Below are positions 1-5,200 of a stretch of DNA of 26,328 nucleotides, piece by piece. Under the pieces are notes generated by a model. The model made no database searches, was not told the DNA's origin, and worked only from the letters and a program-made list of their open reading frames with translations. Source of the DNA: a virus. Location of the stretch: positions 1 to 26,328 of IMG/VR virus record IMGVR_UViG_3300042465_004276; one strand, given 5' to 3'. How positions within the stretch are numbered: position 1 is the stretch's first letter; each line of letters begins with the position of its first letter. The position numbers and the translations under genes were made by a program.

Positions 1-83
1 GTTGTGATATTCGTGTTTGTGCCAAGCCTGCCAACGATTTCGGGCCATAAATGCCCCGCTGAATCGCGCGATTGCTTGCTCAT
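1..83 (-). CDS. Partial small protein of unknown function, cut by the window edge
   Basis: Only the first 27 codons are visible; the frame is open to base 1. It begins MSKQSRDSAGHLW and contains PEIVGRLGTNT. The start is chosen because its ATG overlaps the stop of the upstream gene as ATGA and a GAGGAAG ribosome-binding site sits just upstream. This is the same coupled arrangement used across most of the window. The visible part carries no domain I recognise. By position it may be another small accessory gene, or it may lead into the virion genes expected beyond the edge (inference). Confidence 0.6.
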   Translation of the reverse strand, partial: MSKQSRDSAGHLWPEIVGRLGTNTNIT

Positions 84-241
84 TTCTTCCTCGCAGCGCG
101 CATATTGTCAATTAAATTAGGGTAAGGGCGGCCCGCGGACTTCGCCATTGCCTTTGCGCTAGCCTTTTCCTTTTTGGATAAAGGTTCGCTCTTGCCAACT
201 GATTTTGGACGTGGCTTGTCCCAAACGGGTTTGGTTTTCAT
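80..241 (-). CDS. Small very basic phage protein, 53 aa
   Basis: A 53-residue protein rich in Lys and Arg. It starts MKTKPVWDKPRPKSVGK and ends near GRPYPNLIDNMRAARKK. The start ATG follows an AAGGTG ribosome-binding site about 7 bases upstream, and the stop overlaps the next gene as ATGA. No catalytic motif or membrane segment is present. The Pro/Lys-rich N-terminus and the GRPYPNLIDNM tail look like a conserved family of small phage proteins of unknown function; I recall similar proteins but cannot name a family. The charge would suit nucleic-acid or virion-protein binding, but that is inference. Confidence 0.7.
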   Translation of the reverse strand: MKTKPVWDKPRPKSVGKSEPLSKKEKASAKAMAKSAGRPYPNLIDNMRAARKK

Positions 242-260
242 GCGCGCACCTTATCAATAG

Positions 261-278
261 GCTTGCAAAAATGCAAGC
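261..278. repeat. Short perfect inverted repeat between two small genes
   Basis: GCTTGCA and TGCAAGC form a 7-bp stem with a 4-base A-rich loop. It lies between the stop at 285 and the start at 241. No T-run follows on the minus strand, so it is not a convincing intrinsic terminator. It could be an RNA stability or processing hairpin or an operator. Confidence 0.4.
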
Positions 279-284
279 GGCGTG

Positions 285-455
285 TTAATCGCGCTGCAAA
301 CGCCTCAGCAACTCCACGCAATCCGCCAATAGCTGATCGGTTAGCTCAAGCAACTCTTGCGCGATTTCGTTTGCCACGTCCGCTTTGACGGATGGGTGAA
401 TGTTCTCAACCAAACTGTTAACCGTGGCTTTGATCGCCATTTGCTCTAGGTTCAT
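285..455 (-). CDS. Small acidic helical protein, 56 aa
   Basis: The start is MNLEQMAIK, set by an ATGA overlap with the stop of the upstream gene (GGA CAG GGA TGA). A longer reading that runs into that gene has no such support. The protein is almost entirely helical, with heptad-like leucines in its second half (AQELLELTDQLLADCVELL). This suggests a coiled coil or small helical bundle. There is no membrane segment and no recognised domain. It sits in a row of small coupled genes downstream of the large terminase. Function unknown. Confidence 0.65.
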   Translation of the reverse strand: MNLEQMAIKATVNSLVENIHPSVKADVANEIAQELLELTDQLLADCVELLRRLQRD

Positions 456-646
456 CCCTGTCCTTTCAATAAATCTACTGCATCCGTGTAACCGTTTTTC
501 TCCAGCACTTCGATGCAATGGTTTAAGCGCGCTTCGCTTGCCACAAACTCAATTTGCGCTGCAAAGATAAATAGATTCTCTGCATGCTGATCAAACCCCG
601 TATTCCTGGCAATACCCATCACATCGCCAATCGTTAAGTCCTTCAT
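452..646 (-). CDS. Small protein of unknown function, 64 aa
   Basis: Begins MKDLTIGDVMGIARNTGF. The start is fixed by an ATGA overlap with the upstream DUF551-like gene, and the stop is coupled in the same way to the next gene. It appears to be a compact mixed helical domain with an acidic profile (IEFVASEARLNHCIEVLEKNGY). There is no membrane segment and no metal-binding cluster. Its start MKDLTIG resembles other small phage early proteins, but I cannot assign a family. Confidence 0.65.
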   Translation of the reverse strand: MKDLTIGDVMGIARNTGFDQHAENLFIFAAQIEFVASEARLNHCIEVLEKNGYTDAVDLLKGQG

Positions 647-828
647 TTCAACGCACCCTTTATATGTTCAGGCACCTTTGGCAATGGTGCCCAGGCAATG
701 GCCCACGTCTCCCATGTTCCGATCACGCACACGCCGCCAGGCGTTAGCAGCAACATTTTCACGCCTAGCGGTGGCGGATCATCAGCGGGCATTCGCCATA
801 CGGCCTGGCCCGCGAGGTAGTCTTTCAC
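643..828 (-). CDS. DUF551-like small protein, 61 aa
   Basis: The order of motifs is MPADDPPPLGVKMLLLT, then GGVCVIGTW, then WAIAWAPLPKVPEHIK. The pattern of a 'DPPP.G...L' turn, a beta pair and a C-terminal W-A-PLP-x-x-P tail matches the DUF551 type of small phage and prophage protein, often found as a C-terminal domain of accessory proteins. The biochemical role of that family is not known to me. The start overlaps the upstream winged-helix gene as ATGA. Confidence in the family is moderate because the domain is short. Confidence 0.6.
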   Translation of the reverse strand: MKDYLAGQAVWRMPADDPPPLGVKMLLLTPGGVCVIGTWETWAIAWAPLPKVPEHIKGALK

Positions 829-1145
829 GCTGCCCTTATGCCAAACGGGTTATGCCAAAGCACTTTCTCCTTTGGTTTACGCGGCTTAAAGGTCTTGTAT
901 TCCTCTTTCACTTCAAAGTAATTCACAAAGGTTTTCTTCCATGGAACATCAATATCCTTGATCCCCTTGGACTTCACAACAAGATCGTCAGCCGCCAATT
1001 CGGACATGAGTTGATCAACTCTTTTCGTTGTTATGTCGAACTTCTCAGACAAATGCCAAGCGTTGACAGGGTTCTTTAACCCTTTCAGGTAATCAAAGAT
1101 CATCTTCTTTCTTGTTTCCTTAAACATCTTTGCGTGACTCGCCAT
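825..1145 (-). CDS. Winged-helix DNA-binding protein, 106 aa
   Basis: Residues about 9-65 form a winged helix-turn-helix: a helix MIFDYLKGLK, then NAWHLSEKFDITTKRVDQLM as the HTH, then a wing around ADDLVVKSKG. The C-terminal third is basic (KTFKPRKPKEK). The start at 1145 (MASHAKMF) is preferred over a TTG seven codons upstream because an AGGAGA ribosome-binding site sits inside that extension, correctly spaced from the ATG. It follows the large terminase with a 13-base gap and overlaps the next gene by ATGA. It may be a local transcription regulator or a DNA-binding packaging accessory; the sequence does not decide. Confidence 0.65.
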   Translation of the reverse strand: MASHAKMFKETRKKMIFDYLKGLKNPVNAWHLSEKFDITTKRVDQLMSELAADDLVVKSKGIKDIDVPWKKTFVNYFEVKEEYKTFKPRKPKEKVLWHNPFGIRAA

Positions 1146-1158
1146 TTCTTTTCTCCTG

Positions 1159-2580
1159 TTAAACAACTGCCCTTAAGTTCCTCTTAATTGGCTTACCCCA
1201 TTGGGAGTTGTAAGCCTTCCCGTACAACGCGGTTCCTGCTTCGCTAGCAAAGGTCAACGCCAAAGCGTCAGCCATGTCGGGTGAACCCATGCCGCGCTTG
1301 CGCATCTCATCTTTGCTTTCAAGTTTCATCTTGCCGCTGGAATTAAACGAGTAACGCGGTGCAACGAGTTCCGCCAAAAGCGACTCATCTTTAGGCACCT
1401 TGCAATCACGCTTTTCAAGCCACGCTTTCATGCGACCCCATAGTTCGGCCCGCAAATTGATGTAGGTGTTACCCAAGGCCGGTGACTCTGACACGTTCAC
1501 ACCACGCGCTGGCATATTCAACTCACGCAACCGATCAACAACGCCAGCGCCTAACCCTATCGAGTCAACCAATATCTCAACGGGCCTATCCTCAAGACGC
1601 GTCACCTCGTACTCGCTCACCACGGCACCCGTTGTTTGCATCAGATCCAGGTTCCGCCACTTCCTGATCTCCGTCACCGTATTTCCTTTCCTTTTAGCAA
1701 GTGCCGTGGAATCCGTGCCAAACCTTGCCACGTCCAAACCCCAGATCACGGGTGACTCTGTCGGTGCAACGTCACGGTGAAACGCGCTATCAACAAGTTC
1801 AACGCCAATCAACGTATCGTCATCGGTTGCAGGAAACTCGCCCAACACACGCACACGAAACGCATTGGATTCCTCGCCATAGCGTGAAGCCATGTCCTGG
1901 ATGTATTCCTTGCTCACGCGCCTTGAGTCATAGCAAGACACGCGACGCGTCCACCATTCATCCTTCAAACGGTTATGCGTCTCAAAGAAAAACCCGCTGG
2001 ACTTAGTCGGATTACCGAGCAAAATCGTGACAGCGTTATGCCCTGACATGGATCCCGCGGCAGCCTCAAACACGGCTTCGGGAATCCCTGACGCTTCATC
2101 CGCCACAAGCATCACGTTATCCGAATGCACACCCTGTAAGGCTTCAGGTTGCTCGGCACGCGATGTGCGAGCCGATATAAACGCTTCCGTGGGTGACGCC
2201 ACAAGCTCAATGCGATCCGTTTTCATCTCAAGCAACTCGCGCCACAAGGGCGGCAGCTCCTTCACCCATCGCTTGAGTTCAGCAAACAAGGCGTCATACA
2301 ACTGGCTTGATGTTGGCGCAGTCACAACCACTTTCACCGGGTAGCGCGTCAACACATACCAAATCATCGCCCAGGACGCGCCGGTTGACTTACCTACACC
2401 GTGCCCGGATCGCACGCTGATCTTTCGCTCGCCATCCGATATGGCTTTCAAAAACTCATCCTGCCATGCGTCAGGCGTAACCCCTATCACCTCACGCACA
2501 AAAAGCGGCGCGTTCTTTCGGTACTTGCCGATCGCTTCAGCAAACACACGATTGAGATCCTCTTGCGTCCTAATTTCCAC
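1159..2580 (-). CDS. terL: Terminase large subunit (packaging ATPase and nuclease)
   Basis: A 473-residue motor that pumps phage DNA into the procapsid and cuts it. The ATPase domain has Walker A SGHGVGKST (58-66), Walker B with the catalytic acid in LVADEAS (158-164, D161/E162) and a coupling motif around LLGNPT (187-192). The RNase H-like nuclease domain has GLDVARFGTDST (D283), LVDSIGLGAG (D339) and SPDMADAL (D435/D438), the expected three acidic clusters. Length is normal for the family. The start is GTG, overlapping the end of the recombinase gene by 11 bases, so translation is probably coupled. The unusual point is that a recombinase and a micro-peptide gene separate it from the small subunit. 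Confidence 0.95.
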   Translation of the reverse strand: MEIRTQEDLNRVFAEAIGKYRKNAPLFVREVIGVTPDAWQDEFLKAISDGERKISVRSGHGVGKSTGASWAMIWYVLTRYPVKVVVTAPTSSQLYDALFAELKRWVKELPPLWRELLEMKTDRIELVASPTEAFISARTSRAEQPEALQGVHSDNVMLVADEASGIPEAVFEAAAGSMSGHNAVTILLGNPTKSSGFFFETHNRLKDEWWTRRVSCYDSRRVSKEYIQDMASRYGEESNAFRVRVLGEFPATDDDTLIGVELVDSAFHRDVAPTESPVIWGLDVARFGTDSTALAKRKGNTVTEIRKWRNLDLMQTTGAVVSEYEVTRLEDRPVEILVDSIGLGAGVVDRLRELNMPARGVNVSESPALGNTYINLRAELWGRMKAWLEKRDCKVPKDESLLAELVAPRYSFNSSGKMKLESKDEMRKRGMGSPDMADALALTFASEAGTALYGKAYNSQWGKPIKRNLRAVV

Positions 2581-3229
2581 GATTCAATACCTTTTTAACC
2601 GCCACATGCGAAATGGCCACGCCGTGACGCTTTCTCACTTCATCGGCAATGGCGCGCAGTGACATGGAACCGGCAAGCGATTTCATCGTTTCAATGGCCG
2701 CTTGCTGCTCGGCAATGGGCACGAGTGCGGCATTTTTCCCACTACCCTCAACCCTAAACCCAAACGGTGCATGGCCGCCAATGTGCCCGCCAGCCTTGCG
2801 CTTTGCGGCCTGTCCAACGCGCTGCCGATCCTTGATCACGCGGCGCTCATGCGTAGCAAAGGCCGCCATGATCTCAAGCATCAGCTGCCCATAAATGTTT
2901 TTTTCATCCGTTACGTCGCCATGCCCATTAATAATCAACCGGATCTGCTTTTCCTTAAACGCGTGAACCGTGTTCAACGTATCCATCGAGTTACGGCTAA
3001 ACCGATCCAGTTTCGCCACAACAATCACATCACCTGGTTGCGGCGTTACACCGTTGGCCGCCAAACGATCAAGAAAATTCAAATGCCCCGATACACCGGC
3101 ATCCTCAACAAACTGATCAATCACCAGGTTATGCGTTAACGCGTTACCCGTCACTTCCCTGCGTTGCGTGTCCAAACTCGTACCGTTGGCTTGCTCATCC
3201 GTGCTAACCCTCAAGTATCCGTAATTCAT
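2570..3229 (-). CDS. Small serine recombinase (resolvase/invertase type)
   Basis: A 219-residue site-specific recombinase. The N-terminal catalytic domain has YLRVSTDEQ (R7, nucleophile S9), the mid-domain AKLDRFSRN (72-80), and the long helix with MAAFATHERR (121-130). A GGHAPFGFR linker follows, and a C-terminal helix-turn-helix spans about 185-216 (SLRAIADEVRKRHG). Length suits the resolvase/invertase group rather than the large serine integrases, so multimer resolution or inversion of a segment is more likely than integration. The start is fixed by ATGA overlap with the membrane peptide gene. Its location between small and large terminase genes is unusual. No inverted crossover sites were recognised by eye. 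Confidence 0.88.
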   Translation of the reverse strand: MNYGYLRVSTDEQANGTSLDTQRREVTGNALTHNLVIDQFVEDAGVSGHLNFLDRLAANGVTPQPGDVIVVAKLDRFSRNSMDTLNTVHAFKEKQIRLIINGHGDVTDEKNIYGQLMLEIMAAFATHERRVIKDRQRVGQAAKRKAGGHIGGHAPFGFRVEGSGKNAALVPIAEQQAAIETMKSLAGSMSLRAIADEVRKRHGVAISHVAVKKVLNRGN

Positions 3230-3309
3230 AACGCAATCCAAACCATCAGTGCATACAACGCGCCGAACGCGGCACCGCCAAGAATCAAAGTTGTTGTGCT
3301 GGAACTCAT
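3226..3309 (-). CDS. 27-residue single-TM micropeptide
   Basis: A 27-codon open frame with a GAGGG ribosome-binding site 6 bases before the ATG. Its TGA overlaps the ATG of the serine recombinase. After a short polar head (MSSSTTT) comes an unbroken hydrophobic run with a small-residue patch (GGAAFG), ending VWIAL. This is one transmembrane helix with almost no soluble part. Translational coupling and a clean Shine-Dalgarno sequence argue that it is expressed. I know no family for it. It could be a membrane toxin, a holin-like peptide, or simply a leader coupling translation into the recombinase gene. Confidence 0.6.
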   Translation of the reverse strand: MSSSTTTLILGGAAFGALYALMVWIAL

Positions 3310-3582
3310 GCTTACCCTCGTGTTGTGTCAGTGGTGTAACTGTACACCGCGTTAACAATCATGTGTTGCTCTTACTGGAATTTTTTTCGGCCGGCCGACG
3401 AACGGATGAACGGTGTGAGGGGGGGGTGGAGGGCGTGCCAGGTAAGCGGAACGCGGAAAGGAACTGGTGCCCGGTAACCGTAAGGTAAGTGGGCGCGTGT
3501 TTGGTGCCGCACCAGGCCCGCCCCCCGAAACTTCGCAAGGGGGGGGGTGGCCGCGCATCGGGCGTGGCGTCAGCGCAACGCG
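3310..3582. other. GC-rich, structured non-coding region inside the terminase module
   Basis: This 273-base stretch has no gene I can support. It holds a G8 run (3419-3426), a C6 run (3521-3526) and a G9 run (3539-3547). The last two pair across an inner CGAA/TTCG stem to give a very stable hairpin. It also has a perfect 10-bp palindrome CGGCCGGCCG (3388-3397) beside a T7 tract, and a GGTGTA/TACACC inverted repeat (3333-3348). Composition differs sharply from the flanking genes. Being next to the terminase genes, it is a candidate packaging (cos or pac) site or a regulatory leader for the recombinase (inference). Confidence 0.5.
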
Positions 3583-4254
3583 TTAGCCGTTGTGCGGTGC
3601 AACATCAATCACATTGGAATGGTCGTTTACGGCGTTTACGCGATTGGCCTGTAAATGCGCCGTGTTGATGCTCAGTTGAACCGTGACTTGGTTCTTGCTC
3701 TCTCCATAGTGCTGCTGGTTCCATTTGCCCGCCAACCATTGACGGTAACGCGCTTGGATGTTTGCAAGGTTTGCGGTTTGAGGCGTTGCGTTATCCACGA
3801 TCTCTAGCCCTTGCTCCGCCAATCGATGCGCGGCCAGTTCGCGTGCGTGCGCGAGAGCGCGGCTCCGTTCGGGCGTCTTTTCCGCCCACGCGTAAAAATC
3901 AATGGTTGTAATGTTCATGTCCCGCGCAACGTGCGTAATCGGCTTCCCGTCCGCGATCATGGAAAACACTAATTCCGGGCCGCCAAACTGATGAACTGTC
4001 TTGTTCACCATGGCAGCAATATCTCGTTTGCGTTGATTGCTTAGGTTCCCCGCGGCGTCCTGCGCTTTGCGCAACTCGCCCTGTTCCTCGTTAACGCGTT
4101 GCGCGTTCACTGTTCCCTGTTCCTCGTTAACGCGTTGCGCGTTCACTGTTCCATGCCCCTCGTTAACGCTTTCCTCGCTCACCATACCCTCCTCACCTTC
4201 ACCAATACCCTTCAAACGCGTTAAAACGCCCGCTGACGCATTTTTACTTTCCAT
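3583..4254 (-). CDS. terS: Terminase small subunit, with repetitive N-terminus
   Basis: A 223-residue protein. From about residue 75 on it looks like a DNA-recognition small terminase of the Sf6-like type: a helix-turn-helix (LVFSMIADGKPITHVARDMN), a helix with FYAWAEKTPERSRALAHARE, then an oligomerisation segment ending in QARYRQWLAGKWNQQHYGE, the familiar '...K.YG' ending. It would select the packaging site and regulate the large subunit. The N-terminal part (about 30-65) is made of near-identical 12-residue units (VNEEQGTVNAQR) coded by an exact 36-base tandem repeat. The ribosome-binding site AGGGG overlaps the stop of the upstream gene. The assignment rests on fold-like pattern and neighbourhood. 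Confidence 0.72.
   Translation of the reverse strand: MESKNASAGVLTRLKGIGEGEEGMVSEESVNEGHGTVNAQRVNEEQGTVNAQRVNEEQGELRKAQDAAGNLSNQRKRDIAAMVNKTVHQFGGPELVFSMIADGKPITHVARDMNITTIDFYAWAEKTPERSRALAHARELAAHRLAEQGLEIVDNATPQTANLANIQARYRQWLAGKWNQQHYGESKNQVTVQLSINTAHLQANRVNAVNDHSNVIDVAPHNG
4081..4152 (-). repeat. Exact 36-bp tandem repeat (two copies plus a degenerate third)
   Basis: Bases 4081-4116 and 4117-4152 are identical 36-mers, each containing GTTAACGCGTT. A third, diverged copy continues to about 4180 (CTCGTTAACGC conserved). The repeat is in frame within the small terminase gene and encodes VNEEQGTVNAQR units. Perfect identity suggests recent duplication or selection on the DNA itself. Confidence 0.9.
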
Positions 4255-4260
4255 TGGTAC

Positions 4261-4923
4261 TTACCCCTTCTTAACTCGTTCCATCGTCCCTAAAGCCTCT
4301 TTACTCAACGCATAAGCCTGATCACTGTTCCCGCTGTAAACAGGCCCAATATCCTCTGGTGCCATCACGGACAACACTTCAGCGCCAGGCATAGCGCGCT
4401 TAATGTTAACGGCTTGCGTGAAAAACTCCTGCTGCAAGATCACTGCAATCTCCTCCATCGTCCAACAGTCACACGCTGGCCTCATCTCGCCATACGCGTA
4501 AGCCGACGCCGGATTCTCGCAAACCGCAAACACGCTTCCATCCTCACGCTGACCCTCAAGCACGTTCACGCTCAACACTTTCCCGCCAAGCGATTCCGCT
4601 TCTTTCTCTAACGCATCATAGGCCCGCCTCATACCGGCACAAGCCGAGCGATACGCTTCCACGTCCCTCGCTTTATACGCATCCCGACAACGCATCAGTT
4701 GCCGCCAAAACCGTAAACGTGTTTCCTCACTCACCAGTTCCGCCAAACGATCCAAACCCCAACGCTGATCCGCTTCCCGTTTCCTCGCCATAACGCCAAC
4801 GGCTGCCGCGTTCATCGCCAACACAATCGCATCATCCACTTCAAACGGATTCTTCAAACGATCTTCATGGTTACCGCCATGAAGATAAGTTTTTACCTTT
4901 CCCTTGTTCCTGTTGCCCGCCAT
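4261..4923 (-). CDS. Conserved phage protein of unknown function, 220 aa
   Basis: A soluble, mostly helical protein with a basic N-terminus (MAGNRNKGKVKTYLHGG), a helical core (ADQRWGLDRLAELVS; RFWRQLMRCRDAYKARD) and a C-terminal half with scattered Cys (CENPASAYAYG; PACDCWTMEE). The paired Cys in ACDCW could bind metal but no full cluster is visible. It lies immediately upstream of the small terminase with a 6-base gap, so a role in packaging or DNA metabolism is plausible. I recognise the 'RWG.DRL.ELVS..TR.RFW' style from other phage hypotheticals but know no function. The ATG is preceded by AGGATTG at a suitable distance. Confidence 0.75.
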   Translation of the reverse strand: MAGNRNKGKVKTYLHGGNHEDRLKNPFEVDDAIVLAMNAAAVGVMARKREADQRWGLDRLAELVSEETRLRFWRQLMRCRDAYKARDVEAYRSACAGMRRAYDALEKEAESLGGKVLSVNVLEGQREDGSVFAVCENPASAYAYGEMRPACDCWTMEEIAVILQQEFFTQAVNIKRAMPGAEVLSVMAPEDIGPVYSGNSDQAYALSKEALGTMERVKKG

Positions 4924-4989
4924 AACATCAATCCTTTCTGTTCTCTGTTCACACTTCCTGCTTACGCTTTCCTGTTAGCCGCCATAAGG

Positions 4990-5200
4990 ATCAAATCAAA
5001 ACCAACCATGCCGTCCGAAACATTGAAGCGTCCGAATGTGTGTCTTTCAGACACACACACATATCGGACGCGTTCGCTTTTTGTTCGTGAACCATTACGG
5101 ACAATCCAGGACGGTTTTTAGGACGTTTCAGGACGTTTTTAACTGTTTCGGACATGGTTATTTAGGACGCTAAAACTCATTCGGACGCACTTCGGACGCA
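4990..5200. other. Candidate replication origin: GGACG iteron-like repeats and nested inverted repeats
   Basis: About eleven copies of (C/A)GGAC(G/A) occur in 190 bases: on the plus strand at 5065, 5098, 5108, 5120, 5130, 5149, 5164, 5182 and 5193, and inverted at 5012 and 5029. Several are 10-12 bases apart, close to one helical turn. Two larger dyads overlap them. One is CGTCCGA...TCGGACG (5029-5070), enclosing a TGTGTGTC/GACACACA hairpin (5037-5057). The other is GTCCGAAACA (5013-5022) matched by TGTTTCGGAC (5144-5153). The cluster abuts the 3' end of the primase-helicase gene. Iterons beside a replication gene are a classic origin layout; the assignment is inference. Confidence 0.5.

Noticed and set aside
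3388-3397. CGGCCGGCCG palindrome next to a T7 tract as an intrinsic terminator
   Set aside because: The T tract precedes the palindrome on the plus strand and becomes an A tract after it on the minus strand, so neither orientation gives a hairpin followed by U.
3352-3558. A 68-codon minus-strand frame through the G-run block
   Set aside because: Its residues are a low-complexity product of C/G runs (poly-Pro), there is no ribosome-binding site, and no recognisable fold.
4991-5155. A 54-codon minus-strand open frame (starting MSETVKNVLKRPKNRPG) across the repeat cluster
   Set aside because: No ribosome-binding site before its ATG. Its Arg-Pro codons are simply the GGACG repeats read in frame, and the C-terminal half looks random. 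The repeat and dyad structure explains the sequence better. It cannot be fully excluded.
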